A stretch of 64,000 nucleotides of DNA. It comes from SAR86 cluster bacterium SAR86B. Lineage in GTDB: Bacteria; Pseudomonadota; Gammaproteobacteria; Magnimaribacterales; Magnimaribacteraceae. The stretch is taken from positions 1 through 64,000 of the forward strand of contig CAJJAM010000030.1 of assembly GCA_905182235.1 (NCBI GenBank), given 5' to 3'. The position numbers and the translations under genes are program-made. The notes under the pieces were generated by a model. That model saw only the letters and a program-made list of their open reading frames with translations, was not told where the DNA came from and searched no databases. Below are positions 43,724 through 54,248 of this stretch, one piece after another (position 1 is the stretch's first letter; each line of letters starts with the position of its first letter).

Positions 43724-44544
43724 TTACCCTTCCAAATAAAACCGTCTTTTTCCATTGTTGCCATTCCGTCATCTGCCAATTTCAAGAGATGCGCTTGTAA
43801 TGACCATTTTGCTATAGGGAAAAGGGAAGGATCAACATCATCGTAGACTTTATTAACCAAAGTATCAGGTGTGCCTTCACCGGCCTCCTTTAGGGCATCA
43901 GAAACTTTCTTCTCTCTTTCAAGTCTGTGTTTGACAATCCATTCAGCAACTAATTGAGGTTCTTTCATGGTTTCACCATGACCAGGGGCTATGGTTTTTA
44001 GATCATAATTTTTTAACTTCTCTAAAGACTCTATGTAATGTTTCATATTTCCGTCCGGAGGAGAAATAACAACCGTTGAACCATTCATAATATGATCACC
44101 AGTAAAAATTAAACCTTCTTCTTTAAGTAAAAAACATAAGTGGTTGGAAGCATGTCCCGGAGTGTGTATTACCTCAATACTATATTCCTCTTCATCCAAC
44201 ACATCTCCATCTGAAAGAAGTTTCGCGGGTGAGAAAGTTTTATCTTGATCCTTCGTAGTGTCAGTAATTAAACCATAAGCCGGTACATCGATAGCATCTT
44301 GCAATAATTTTACTCCCGGAGAGTGATCGGGATGGGTGTGGGTAACTATGATCTGTTTTATGGAATCAGAAGCTTTTACAATTGCTTCTATGTGAGTGTC
44401 CAAGGCGGGCCCGGGATCCACCACAGTTACGTTCTTATTTCCTACCAAGTATGTGTTTGTTCCTGGCCCAGTGAAAACGCTCGCATTGCCTGCCGTAATT
44501 CTTTTTACCAGGGGTGACAGTTGTACTATTTCTTCAGTTTTCAT
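43720..44544 (-). CDS. Metallo-beta-lactamase fold hydrolase
   Basis: [41 protein letters not shown]. Confidence 0.88.
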   Translation of the reverse strand: MKTEEIVQLSPLVKRITAGNASVFTGPGTNTYLVGNKNVTVVDPGPALDTHIEAIVKASDSIKQIIVTHTHPDHSPGVKLLQDAIDVPAYGLITDTTKDQDKTFSPAKLLSDGDVLDEEEYSIEVIHTPGHASNHLCFLLKEEGLIFTGDHIMNGSTVVISPPDGNMKHYIESLEKLKNYDLKTIAPGHGETMKEPQLVAEWIVKHRLEREKKVSDALKEAGEGTPDTLVNKVYDDVDPSLFPIAKWSLQAHLLKLADDGMATMEKDGFIWKGN

Positions 44545-44549
44545 AAATG

Positions 44550-45401
44550 CTAATGTTCATCGTACCCAGGGTCACCCGGTAACAGTCCTGTCATCTTTCC
44601 ATCTTTCATGAAGAATTTTGGTTCGATGGTGGGTATGTCCTTAGAGTCCATGGTTACTTTATCTTTTAACAACTCCTCGGTGTTATTAAAACCGCATATG
44701 TTTTCCAGATTCTTAATGGTTGGCATAATCATTAATAAAGTGCCTTCTCGATACCTTGAAAGGGCTTCTTCTGGTTTTATCCAAAGACTATTCACGCTTT
44801 CAGAGCCGTCATGAATACCTTCTTGTCCTGCTGGAGCTAAGGCTATAAAAAATCGAGTTGTGTATCTTCTTTTTTCAATCTTGGGGGTAATCCAGTGAGC
44901 CAGATAGGCGAGTCTGTTTGTTGCCAGAGAGATCCCTTCTTTCTCACACATTTCTTCTAGAACCGCTTCTCCAGCATTGAGTCTATTTCTGTAATCAATG
45001 AACCTTTCATTTTCTTCTGGTGTTTCAGGGTCAAACGGACTTCCATCTTTCCTGTAGGCAATTAAAATTCCTGCTTCCTCAAAACACTCTCTAATGCAGG
45101 CTACCCAATATGCCAAGCCGCCTCTTTCTTCACCTAACACATCAGAAGCAACTGCGTCTGTTGGTCCGGAACAAATTGATTCCATCCTGTCCAGACCATC
45201 TTCTACATCAACTTTTCCTCCTGGAAAAACGTAAGCACCTCCAAAGTTTGCTTTAGAAGCTCGCTCTACCATGAAGACCTCTATCCCTTGTCCGCTGGAA
45301 TCATTTCTGACTAAAAGTACTGTCGCAGCAGCCTGAGGTACCGTAGGAGCTTCATTTGGATCAGCCATTTGAGTATTAACACCCTTCAATGGTTCTTTCA
45401 T
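44550..45401 (-). CDS. NUDIX hydrolase
   Basis: GGAYVFPGGKVD and IRECFEEAGILIA Nudix-box features. Confidence 0.83.
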   Translation of the reverse strand: MKEPLKGVNTQMADPNEAPTVPQAAATVLLVRNDSSGQGIEVFMVERASKANFGGAYVFPGGKVDVEDGLDRMESICSGPTDAVASDVLGEERGGLAYWVACIRECFEEAGILIAYRKDGSPFDPETPEENERFIDYRNRLNAGEAVLEEMCEKEGISLATNRLAYLAHWITPKIEKRRYTTRFFIALAPAGQEGIHDGSESVNSLWIKPEEALSRYREGTLLMIMPTIKNLENICGFNNTEELLKDKVTMDSKDIPTIEPKFFMKDGKMTGLLPGDPGYDEH

Positions 45402-45490
45402 AAACTTTCCTTAGATTTTATAATTTTGCTATAGACTACATGATCTCAAAAATTATAAAAACCACAATTTTTTACCAAAGGACTGTCTGA

Positions 45491-46372
45491 ATGATTGAAA
45501 TAGCACCAACTTGGTTTACCGATGCTTTAAAGATTCAAAAATCTGAACATAGAATATCTGTTGAAGGAGCGTCTATTTATTATCAAAAATGGGGTGACGA
45601 TTCTAAGCCCGGCTTAATGTTAGTGCATGGAAGCGGTAGTCATTCTCATTGGTGGGATTTTATAGCTCCACAGCTTCTGGATCACTTTCAAGTAAGTGCG
45701 CTTGATTTATCAGGAATGGGGGATAGTGACAGAAGAGATCGCTATGAAGGAAGTTTGTTTGGAAGAGAGATCTTAGCAGTAGCTAAAGACAGTGGTTTTT
45801 TTGATTCCAGGCCAATGGATCCAGTAATTTGCGGGCACAGCCTTGGTGGGTACATGAGCACTTTCGCTGCACATCAATCAAGAAATCCCATACAAGGCGT
45901 CATCATGATTGATTCTCCAATACGACCCCCAGACTATGATTACTCTACCCATGAAAGATCAGGGCCGATAAGAAGAATAAAAACCTATCCCGATAAAGAA
46001 ACCATACTTGAACGATTTAGACTGACTCCAGAACAAGATTGTGAGAATAAATACATTCTTGATTACATAGCGAAGTGGTCTATCCGAGAGTCGAACGGAG
46101 GATACGAATGGAAATTCGATGACTCACTTTTTGATAAGCTTGGCTTTGGTCACATGACAAGAAGTATAGCGTTTGAGCTTTCGTGCAAACTCGGTATTCT
46201 TTATGGCAGTGAAAGCTCAATGTTTTCTGATGAAATACTAAACTACGCCAGATCAAGTGCAAAAAAAGGTACGAGAATAATACCTATTGAAGATGCTGCT
46301 CACCACATTCCGCTGGACCAGCCTGTTAAACTTGTCGAAGAAATATTGCGTATGACTGATAAATGGAAATAG
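45491..46372 (+). CDS. Alpha/beta hydrolase
   Basis: LMLVHGSGSHSHWWDFIAP, VICGHSLGGYMS nucleophile elbow, AAHHIPLDQP. Confidence 0.85.
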   Translation: MIEIAPTWFTDALKIQKSEHRISVEGASIYYQKWGDDSKPGLMLVHGSGSHSHWWDFIAPQLLDHFQVSALDLSGMGDSDRRDRYEGSLFGREILAVAKDSGFFDSRPMDPVICGHSLGGYMSTFAAHQSRNPIQGVIMIDSPIRPPDYDYSTHERSGPIRRIKTYPDKETILERFRLTPEQDCENKYILDYIAKWSIRESNGGYEWKFDDSLFDKLGFGHMTRSIAFELSCKLGILYGSESSMFSDEILNYARSSAKKGTRIIPIEDAAHHIPLDQPVKLVEEILRMTDKWK

Positions 46373-46379
46373 TTAAAAA

Positions 46380-46535
46380 ATGAAGATCCTGTTTGCCTGT
46401 TTATTTCTGTATTTCTCTTTCTCAGTTCACAAAGCCCTTTACAAAGAAGAAATTGAGTACGGTTGCAGCTCAATTATGATTCTAATATTGGTGGACGTTG
46501 TTCTTTTACTTTTGTTATGGAGTATTTTCTTCTAA
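46380..46535 (+). CDS. Possible small membrane protein (51 aa), below the ORF track cutoff
   Basis: Reads MKILFACLFLYFSFSVHKALYKEEIEYGCSSIMILILVDVVLLLLLWSIFF*; two hydrophobic segments. Confidence 0.35.
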   Translation: MKILFACLFLYFSFSVHKALYKEEIEYGCSSIMILILVDVVLLLLLWSIFF

Positions 46536-46538
46536 AGA

Positions 46539-46856
46539 CTATCCTCTAGGAGGCAATCCTTTGACCATTGATAATGACTTCGTTACCGTGCCTTGTCTTC
46601 TGAACTCTGAAAGCTCTTGATATTCAGTGTCTGCCCACCATTTTCTAGCCAATTCTTCAGATGGAAATGAGAATATTATCACTCTGCTGCCTTTTAAAGG
46701 CTCTTCACCCTCTAAGTTCTCGAAAGAATCATCATAGGTAATAAATTCACCTTCATATTTCTTAAGAAAACCAAAAAAACCTTTTTCATACTTTCTGTAA
46801 GTATCCGCGTCTGTGATTTCGAGATTAACAACTATATAAACTTTTACATCTTCCAT
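46539..46856 (-). CDS. DUF1330-like protein
   Basis: YIVVNLEITDADTYRKYEKG ... RVIIFSFPSEELARKWWADTEYQE. Confidence 0.72.
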   Translation of the reverse strand: MEDVKVYIVVNLEITDADTYRKYEKGFFGFLKKYEGEFITYDDSFENLEGEEPLKGSRVIIFSFPSEELARKWWADTEYQELSEFRRQGTVTKSLSMVKGLPPRG

Positions 46857-46868
46857 TTTTCTGCTCTC

Positions 46869-47843
46869 TTAAGCTTTCAGTTTTTGTAATCTGCCATCAA
46901 TTATATCTTCGGCATCAGAAACCAGCCTGGAAACCATCTCGTCACACGTTGGTATGTCCTTAACTCTTGCCACGGAGATACCAGCAGACCAGATGCCATG
47001 CTCCATGTCTCCTTTTTCAAAAACAACACGTCCCCTTTGACCCGCCACAAGATCCTTTACATCTTCAAATTTTGCCGTGCCAGTAGATTCTATTTCAACG
47101 ACTTGATCAGAAATAGAATTCTTAAATACTCGTGCGGTGTTGTGCATTGTTCTGAACATTAAATTAGTAGATCTTTCATCAGCTTCCGTCATTATATCTT
47201 TTACATTTTGATGAATACCCGCTTCTTTAGTGGCCATAAATCTAGTTCCCATAACTATGGCTTCACCGCCCAATGCTAAAGCAGCAACAAGACTTTTTGC
47301 ATCACTGAAACCTCCACAACCGGCCACGGGGATCTCTAAAGCTTCCGCTGCTTGAGGCAGTAACACAAGCGAAGGAATATCGTCTTCTCCCGGATGTCCT
47401 GCACACTCAAAACCATCAATTGTAATAGCACTAACTCCCACGGATTGTGCTTTCAATGCATGTCTAACTGACGTGCATTTATGAATAACTTTTACATCAT
47501 ATGCTTTGAAGAGATCCATGAATGGTGCAGGACTTCTTCCTGCAGTCTCGACAATCTTAACTCCTGCTCCAACTATGGCTTGAGCGTACTCTTCATAAGG
47601 AGGGGGAGTTATGGTTGGTAAGATGGTTAGATTGACTCCAAAAGGCTGATCCGTCATTTCGCGAGTGCGCTCTATTTCCTTAGTGAGATCTTCCGGGGTG
47701 GGTTGCGTAAGAGCCGTCAAGATTCCTAAAGCTCCTGCATTAGATACTGCAGAAACTAATTCAGCATAACCAACCCATTGCATTCCGCCTTGGATGACGG
47801 GATGTTTAATTCCAAATAATTCAGTAATTCGTGTTTTTAGCAT
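46869..47843 (-). CDS. Nitronate monooxygenase / FabK-like flavin oxidoreductase
   Basis: ITELFGIKHPVIQGGMQWVGYAELVSAVSNAGALGILTA; AGCGGFSDAKSLVAALALGGEAIVMGTRF. Confidence 0.85.
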   Translation of the reverse strand: MLKTRITELFGIKHPVIQGGMQWVGYAELVSAVSNAGALGILTALTQPTPEDLTKEIERTREMTDQPFGVNLTILPTITPPPYEEYAQAIVGAGVKIVETAGRSPAPFMDLFKAYDVKVIHKCTSVRHALKAQSVGVSAITIDGFECAGHPGEDDIPSLVLLPQAAEALEIPVAGCGGFSDAKSLVAALALGGEAIVMGTRFMATKEAGIHQNVKDIMTEADERSTNLMFRTMHNTARVFKNSISDQVVEIESTGTAKFEDVKDLVAGQRGRVVFEKGDMEHGIWSAGISVARVKDIPTCDEMVSRLVSDAEDIIDGRLQKLKA

Positions 47844-47938
47844 GTACCTTCCTCAATAAAAATTTATCATAACTATAACTTCCCCATGTTCTGAAGCAAG
47901 CATAAAAAAAAGAATGATAGTAAGATGTCAAAAAAATT

Positions 47939-49429
47939 ATGACTATTCATTTACCGTTATTTATAAATGGGGAACTTGTTAAAAGTTCTTCATCAAAAAA
48001 CATAGAAGTCCTTAACCCAGCGACTCAGGAAATCTTATGTCATGTTCCTTGCGCAACTGAAAACGAAATAGAAGTTTCTGTTCAATCGGCCCTTCATGCT
48101 TTTGAGCAATGGAAAGAAACACCACCCCCTGAAAGATCCAGGCTAATGATGCGTTACCAAGCCTTGTTAAAAGAACACCAAGAAGAGCTTGCTGAAATCT
48201 TAAGTCAAGAAAATGGAAAAACTTTAGAGGATGCGAGAGGTGATGTCTGGAGAGGCATAGAAGTGGTTGAGCAAGCTGCTAATATTACTCCGCTTCTGAT
48301 GGGTGAAACGGTAGAAAATGTTGCAAGAGGTATAGATGCTTATAGCTACACTCAAGCCTTAGGAGTCTGTACCGGCATCACCCCCTTTAATTTTCCTGCA
48401 ATGATTCCTTTATGGATGTTCCCCATGGCAATAGCGTGTGGAAATACTTTTATTTTAAAACCTTCAGAGCAAGATCCCATGACTGCCAATAGATTGGCCG
48501 AATTGTTTTCTGAAGCAGGAGCGCCGCCCGGCCTATTGCAAATTATCCACGGTGAAAAAGAGCAAGTAGATGCTCTTTTAGTCCACCCTGATATTAAGGC
48601 CGTATCTTTTGTTGGCTCCGTTCCGGTTGGGCAATACATATACAAAACTGGTACGGATAACTTAAAAAGAGTGCAAGCCTTTGCCGGTGCAAAAAACCAT
48701 ATGGTGGTAATGCCTGATGCCAATAAATCTAAAACTATAGACGGCTTGGTTGGTTCTGCCGTTGGAGCAGCTGGCCAAAGGTGCATGGCAATAAGCGTTG
48801 CCATTTTTGTAGGCGATTCTTCTGAATGGATTAACGAACTCAAAGAAAAAATGGCAGTCGTTAAACCGGGGCCTTGGGATTCAGAATCTTCAGGTTATGG
48901 ACCCATCATCAGCCACGCAGCAAAAGAGAGAATTTTAGACTTAATTAAGATAGGAAGAGAAGAAGCCACTTGTCTCTTGGATGGAAGCGATTGCGAAGTT
49001 GAAGGTTATCCTGATGGGAATTGGATTGGACCCACTCTATTCGCAGACGTTAAGACTGAATCAACAATTTACAAAACTGAAATATTTGGACCGGTTCTTA
49101 TCTGCATGAGCGTCGATTCAATTGAAGAAGCTATTCAATTAATCAATGACAACCCTTTTGGCAATGGCACTTCTATTTTTACAAGCTCTGGTCATTCTGC
49201 AAGAAAATTTAGACACGAGATACAAGTTGGGCAAGTGGGAATTAATGTCCCCATACCAGTCCCCCTTCCTTTCTTTTCTTTTACTGGATGGAAGCAGTCT
49301 TTTTATGGTGATTTGCATGCCTATGGTAAGCAAGCTGTAAGGTTTTATACCGAAACTAAAACTGTAACCGAAAGGTGGTTTGATGACGAAGAAAGCAGTG
49401 AGACTAACCTTACCATTGATTTAAAATAG
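47939..49429 (+). CDS. mmsA: Methylmalonate-semialdehyde dehydrogenase (acylating)
   Basis: [45 protein letters not shown], terminal [34 protein letters not shown]. Confidence 0.94.
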   Translation: MTIHLPLFINGELVKSSSSKNIEVLNPATQEILCHVPCATENEIEVSVQSALHAFEQWKETPPPERSRLMMRYQALLKEHQEELAEILSQENGKTLEDARGDVWRGIEVVEQAANITPLLMGETVENVARGIDAYSYTQALGVCTGITPFNFPAMIPLWMFPMAIACGNTFILKPSEQDPMTANRLAELFSEAGAPPGLLQIIHGEKEQVDALLVHPDIKAVSFVGSVPVGQYIYKTGTDNLKRVQAFAGAKNHMVVMPDANKSKTIDGLVGSAVGAAGQRCMAISVAIFVGDSSEWINELKEKMAVVKPGPWDSESSGYGPIISHAAKERILDLIKIGREEATCLLDGSDCEVEGYPDGNWIGPTLFADVKTESTIYKTEIFGPVLICMSVDSIEEAIQLINDNPFGNGTSIFTSSGHSARKFRHEIQVGQVGINVPIPVPLPFFSFTGWKQSFYGDLHAYGKQAVRFYTETKTVTERWFDDEESSETNLTIDLK

Positions 49430-49431
49430 CT

Positions 49432-50592
49432 ATGAATTTTGAATTGTCAGGTGATCAGCTTACTTTCCAGACTTTAGCTAAAGCTTTTTCTGATAATGAA
49501 CTAAAACCCAATGCTGCAAAATGGGATGCTGAATGCACTTTCCCTTTAGAGACAATAAAAAAAGCTGGTGAACTTGGATTTTGCTCCTTGTATGTTTCTG
49601 AAGATAACGGGGGCATGGGACTTAGCAAGGTTGATGCAACTATTATCATTGAAGAGCTGGCAGCCGGGTGCACGAGCACGACGGCATTTATGACCATTCA
49701 CAACATGGCCACTTGGATGGTTAGTGAATTTGGCTCCACCAAGCTCAAGGAAGAATGGTTACAAGATTTAAATTCAGGATCTAAATTATCTTCTTACTGT
49801 TTAACAGAACCCGGTTCTGGATCTGATGCAGCTTCCCTCAAGACTTCTGCTGTTAAAAAAGATAACTGTTATGTCCTTAATGGCAATAAAGCATTCATAT
49901 CTGGTTCAGGATCAACGGATTGTCTCATACTGATGGCTCGAACAGGAGACGGCGGACCGGGAGGTATTTCATGTTTCTTAGTGCCTGCAGATGCTGATGG
50001 GATTGAATACGGAAAGAATGAATCTAAGATGGGCTGGAGAAACCAACCAACAAGAATAGTGAGTCTGAAAGACGTTAAAATCCCTCTTGATAACCTCATG
50101 GGACAAGAAGGACAGGGATTTAAAATTGCGATGAAAGGTCTTGATGGAGGAAGAATTAACATTGCTACTTGCTCCGTTGGCACGGCTCAAGCTGCATTAG
50201 AAGAAGCTCAGAAGTACATGAATGAAAGAGAACAGTTTGGGAAAAAAATTGGAGAATTCCAAGCATTACAATTTAAATTAGCTGACATGACCACCAATTT
50301 AGTTGCCGCCAGACAAATGGTTAGGTTGGCTGCCAGTAAACTCGAAAATAATGATCCTGATTCAACAACTTATTGCGCCATGGCAAAGAGATTTGCTACT
50401 GACGTAGGCTTTGATGTCTGCAACGAGGCCCTCCAAATATTTGGAGGTTACGGCTACATCCAAGATTACCCTCTTGAAAGGTACGTTAGAGATGTAAGGG
50501 TTCATCAAATCTTAGAAGGAACCAATGAAATTATGAAGATGATTGTTGGCAGAAGAATGCTCCTTGAAGGAGCGGCTCGAATTATTCAATAG
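49432..50592 (+). CDS. Acyl-CoA dehydrogenase, likely isobutyryl-CoA dehydrogenase
   Basis: SYCLTEPGSGSDAASLKT, REQFGKKIGEFQALQFKLADM, YPLERYVRDVRVHQILEGTNEIMKMIVGR; valine cluster context. Confidence 0.86.
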   Translation: MNFELSGDQLTFQTLAKAFSDNELKPNAAKWDAECTFPLETIKKAGELGFCSLYVSEDNGGMGLSKVDATIIIEELAAGCTSTTAFMTIHNMATWMVSEFGSTKLKEEWLQDLNSGSKLSSYCLTEPGSGSDAASLKTSAVKKDNCYVLNGNKAFISGSGSTDCLILMARTGDGGPGGISCFLVPADADGIEYGKNESKMGWRNQPTRIVSLKDVKIPLDNLMGQEGQGFKIAMKGLDGGRINIATCSVGTAQAALEEAQKYMNEREQFGKKIGEFQALQFKLADMTTNLVAARQMVRLAASKLENNDPDSTTYCAMAKRFATDVGFDVCNEALQIFGGYGYIQDYPLERYVRDVRVHQILEGTNEIMKMIVGRRMLLEGAARIIQ

Positions 50593-50599
50593 GAAAAGC

Positions 50600-51370
50600 A
50601 TGTCTAGTAAATTAAAAATATCCATAAAAGGGAATACCGCACTCATAACCATAAATAACCCACCTGCCAATACTTGGGATTTAGAAAGTCTGAGCTTTCT
50701 TGAGGAAACTGTAGAAGGGTTAAATAGTAATAAGGAAATTTATAGTTTGATTGTGACCGGAGAAGGAGAAAAATTCTTTTCAGCCGGAGCTGACTTAAAA
50801 GTTTTTCATGAAGGCGGCAAAGAAGCAGCAAAAAAAATGGCTTCTGCATTTTCTGATGCATTTGATGCATTAAGTAACTTTAGAGGGTTTTCAATTGCTG
50901 CCATTAATGGTTTTGCAATGGGAGGAGGCCTTGAATGTGCACTAGCTTGTGATGTAAGAATAGCAGAAGAACAATCAAGACTTGCCCTGCCAGAACCCAA
51001 AGTTGGACTTTTACCTTGTGGAGGTGGCACTCAGCAGCTACCAAGACTTGTTGGAGAGGGATGGGCCAAAAGGATTATTCTTGGCGGAGAGCAAATTAAA
51101 GCAAACCAAGCATTAACGATTGGCCTAGTAGAAGAAGTTACCGCTTCAGGAAAAAGTTTAGAAAAAGCTTTTAAACTAGCTGAGCAAGCCAATAACCAAA
51201 GCCCTACTTCGATATCAGCCTGTAAGAAACTCATCCATGAAGCTCGGACCTCGAGTGAAAGTTACAGTAATGAAAAAGAACCTTTCGTAAATCTCTTTGA
51301 TACCAACGACCAAGCCGAAGGTGTATCAGCATTTCTAGAAAAACGAGATCCTAACTGGAAAAATGCCTGA
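50600..51370 (+). CDS. Enoyl-CoA hydratase/isomerase family protein
   Basis: INNPPANTWDLESL, GEKFFSAGADLKVF, GFAMGGGLECALACDVRIA; ATG at 50600 preferred over listed 50543. Confidence 0.87.
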   Translation: MSSKLKISIKGNTALITINNPPANTWDLESLSFLEETVEGLNSNKEIYSLIVTGEGEKFFSAGADLKVFHEGGKEAAKKMASAFSDAFDALSNFRGFSIAAINGFAMGGGLECALACDVRIAEEQSRLALPEPKVGLLPCGGGTQQLPRLVGEGWAKRIILGGEQIKANQALTIGLVEEVTASGKSLEKAFKLAEQANNQSPTSISACKKLIHEARTSSESYSNEKEPFVNLFDTNDQAEGVSAFLEKRDPNWKNA

Positions 51371-52478
51371 ATCAGATTTTATTCTAGTAAAAGAACTGGA
51401 AAATAATGAAGGCTATAAGACAGGCTTCATAATTCTTAATTCTCCCGAAACCCTTAACTCCTTAACTCTTGATATGGTTAAAGACATATTAGATCAGCTA
51501 AAAAAATGGGCGGATGACCCATATCTTGCTGCCGTCAGTATAGAAGGAGCTGGAGAAAAAGCTTTCTGTGCAGGCGGCGATATCAGAGCCTTGTATGAAT
51601 CAATGTTGCAGCATCCCGGCGGTCCTAACCCATTTTCTGAAGAATTCTTTGAACAAGAATATCGATTGGATTATATGATACATACTTACCCTAAACCTGT
51701 TATTTGTTGGGTGGATGGTTTAGCCATGGGGGGTGGTGTAGGACTGGTATTGGGAAGTGATTTTAAACTCAGCACAGAAAGAACTGGTTTTGCCATGCCC
51801 GAAATTGGGGTTGGTTTATTTCCTGATGTTGGCTTTACTTCTTACATAAATAAACTCCCAAAAGGAGTGGCCATGTTCTTGATGCTAACAGCAACAAAAA
51901 TAAATGCTGCTGATACGCAAGCCATCGGTCTGACGGATTATTTTTTGCACAGCACAAAGAAACAAGAATTTGATAAGAAACTTTCTGGAATCAACTGGAT
52001 GAAAGACTCTTTTTCTAACGTGCACCTTATAAGTTCATTATTGGAGTCATTAGAGCAAAAAGAAGGATTGGGCCTTGAGTCGGAAATTAAACCAAGACTA
52101 AAGAAAATAGAGTCTTTGATGGATGGCAGCTCTTTGCGTGAAGTTTCAGAGAATTTATTACATCTAAAAACAGATGATTCATGGCTACAAAAAGCTGTCA
52201 GAGGATTTGAAGGAGGAAGCCCTACTTCAGCTTTCATCATATGGGACCAATGCGTAAGAGCTGCAGAATTGAATCTAAAAGAAGTTTTCCAATACGAGTT
52301 AGACTTAGCCATACAAGTTACAAGACACCCTGATTTCACTGAAGGCATTAGAGCTGCGATTATTGAAAAAGACAACAATCCTCAATGGAAATATGATGAG
52401 ATAAATAATGTACCCACAGAATGGATAAAAGAACACTTGGAACCTGCGTGGGATGTAAACCCTTTAGAGGACCTTTAA
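51363..52478 (+). CDS. 3-hydroxyisobutyryl-CoA hydrolase (HIBCH-like)
   Basis: EKAFCAGGDIRALYES, WVDGLAMGGGVGLVLGSDFKLSTERTGFAMPEIGVGLFPDVG; C-terminal HIBCH domain. Confidence 0.87.
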   Translation: MPESDFILVKELENNEGYKTGFIILNSPETLNSLTLDMVKDILDQLKKWADDPYLAAVSIEGAGEKAFCAGGDIRALYESMLQHPGGPNPFSEEFFEQEYRLDYMIHTYPKPVICWVDGLAMGGGVGLVLGSDFKLSTERTGFAMPEIGVGLFPDVGFTSYINKLPKGVAMFLMLTATKINAADTQAIGLTDYFLHSTKKQEFDKKLSGINWMKDSFSNVHLISSLLESLEQKEGLGLESEIKPRLKKIESLMDGSSLREVSENLLHLKTDDSWLQKAVRGFEGGSPTSAFIIWDQCVRAAELNLKEVFQYELDLAIQVTRHPDFTEGIRAAIIEKDNNPQWKYDEINNVPTEWIKEHLEPAWDVNPLEDL

Positions 52479-52491
52479 CTAAGGAGTGAGA

Positions 52492-53373
52492 ATGAACAAA
52501 ATTGGATTTATTGGATTGGGCAACATGGGAGGTCCTATGGCTTCAAATCTTGTTGCCTCAGGATTAAGCGTTACTGGTTATGATCTAAATGAAGAAGCAA
52601 ATCTTCTTGCCAAAGACAACGGCATACAAATTTCCTCTAATATTGAGTCTCTAATTGAAGACATCGATGTCTTGATTACCATGCTGCCTGCAAGCGAACA
52701 CGTGGAGAAGGTCTATTTAGGAGAAAATCTACTGGATAAATTAGATAAATCTATTTTGATAATTGATTGCTCAACTATAGCCCCTGAAATCTCTGTAAAA
52801 GTTGCTTCAGCTGCAAAAGAAAAGGGACTTGAGATGATTGACGCCCCTGTTTCTGGTGGGGTTGCTGGAGCTCATGCTGGAACATTAACTTTCATTACCG
52901 GGGGCTCTCCAAAAAGCATAGAGCTTGCAACACCTGTGCTTAAAAAAATGGGAAATCAAGTCCTCCACGCTGGCAATAATGGATCAGGTCAGATAGCAAA
53001 GATCTGTAATAATATGTTACTTGCTGTCCATATGTGCGGGACAGCAGAAGCTATTGCTCTGGGTGTAAAAAATGGTCTTGATCCAAGCGTTATATCTAAA
53101 ATTATGCAAAGCAGTTCTGGAAATAACTGGTCTTTGGAGAAATACAATCCGTTTCCAGGAATAATGCCTAACGCGCCTTCTAGCAATGAATACAAAGGAG
53201 GGTTTTTAAATAAACTGATGTTAAAGGACTTAGGTTTGGCAGCACAAATCTCTAAAAACTCTGACGCAGAGACTCCCATGGGAGATAAAGCACGGGAACT
53301 TTATGAAGAACTATCAGAGTTAGGCTTAGGAGAATTAGACTTTTCAAGCATTCAAAAGAAATACAATAATTAA
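52492..53373 (+). CDS. mmsB: 3-hydroxyisobutyrate dehydrogenase
   Basis: KIGFIGLGNMGGPMASNLVASG, DAPVSGGVAGAHAGTLTFITGG, NGSGQIAKICNNMLLA. Confidence 0.93.
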   Translation: MNKIGFIGLGNMGGPMASNLVASGLSVTGYDLNEEANLLAKDNGIQISSNIESLIEDIDVLITMLPASEHVEKVYLGENLLDKLDKSILIIDCSTIAPEISVKVASAAKEKGLEMIDAPVSGGVAGAHAGTLTFITGGSPKSIELATPVLKKMGNQVLHAGNNGSGQIAKICNNMLLAVHMCGTAEAIALGVKNGLDPSVISKIMQSSSGNNWSLEKYNPFPGIMPNAPSSNEYKGGFLNKLMLKDLGLAAQISKNSDAETPMGDKARELYEELSELGLGELDFSSIQKKYNN

Positions 53374-53456
53374 ATCAATATTACTATTCTGTTAGTCCTG
53401 GTGTTAGAAGCTATAATACGTGTTCAAGTATTATCTAAAATTTAAAAGGAAGAAAA

Positions 53457-54248
53457 ATGAATTTTACTTCAGTTATGAAATCAACTTTTTTTGCTTTATT
53501 CCTTCTTTCTTCTTCTTTTAGCTTCGCTGACGATTCATTAAAGGGCCTTGAAATAGCAATCAAAGCAGATAAAACATCTGATGGATTTGTTGATAGCCAA
53601 TCAACCATGGAGATGCAGCTAACAAACAGAAAAGGCAATGTTGTAACTCGAAAGATGAAATCAAAACGACTTGAAATGAAGGGCGATGGAGATAAATCTC
53701 TTATAATCTTTGAGAGCCCAAGGGACGTTAAAGGAGTCGCTATTCTTAGCTTTTCTCATAAGACTTCAGCTGACGATCAGTGGCTCTATTTACCAGCTTT
53801 AAAAAGAGTAAAAAGGATTGCTTCAAAAAATAAATCAGGGCCTTTTTTAGGAAGTGAATACACCTTTGAAGATTTATCTTCTCAGGAAGTAGAAAAATTT
53901 TCTTACCTTTTTTTAAGAGATGAAGATCTTGATGGCCAGCCCAATCATGTCATTGAAAGAACCCCTTTAGATCCTTACTCAGGTTACACCAAGCAAATTG
54001 TTTGGATAGATAAGAAAAATTTTCTTGTTCAAAAAGTGGAGTACTACGACAGAAAGTCTTTTCACCTAAAAACAGGAACCTTCTCAGGCTACAAGAAATA
54101 TTTAGATAAAATCTGGCAAGCTTCACGCATGGAAATCGTTAATCATCAGAACAAAAAAAAGACTGTGTTAATTTTTAAAGATATTGCTTATAAGACCGGA
54201 CTGTCAGATAAAGATTTTTCTCAAAATAGTTTAAAAAGATCTAGATAA
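53457..54248 (+). CDS. LolA-like outer membrane lipoprotein-sorting family protein
   Basis: Signal peptide; WLYLPALKRVKRI, GPFLGSEYTFEDL; upstream of an RND transporter. Confidence 0.78.
   Translation: MNFTSVMKSTFFALFLLSSSFSFADDSLKGLEIAIKADKTSDGFVDSQSTMEMQLTNRKGNVVTRKMKSKRLEMKGDGDKSLIIFESPRDVKGVAILSFSHKTSADDQWLYLPALKRVKRIASKNKSGPFLGSEYTFEDLSSQEVEKFSYLFLRDEDLDGQPNHVIERTPLDPYSGYTKQIVWIDKKNFLVQKVEYYDRKSFHLKTGTFSGYKKYLDKIWQASRMEIVNHQNKKKTVLIFKDIAYKTGLSDKDFSQNSLKRSR

Noticed and set aside
48352-48843. 163-aa minus ORF inside mmsA
   Set aside because: Antisense to a strongly conserved coding sequence; no recognisable domain
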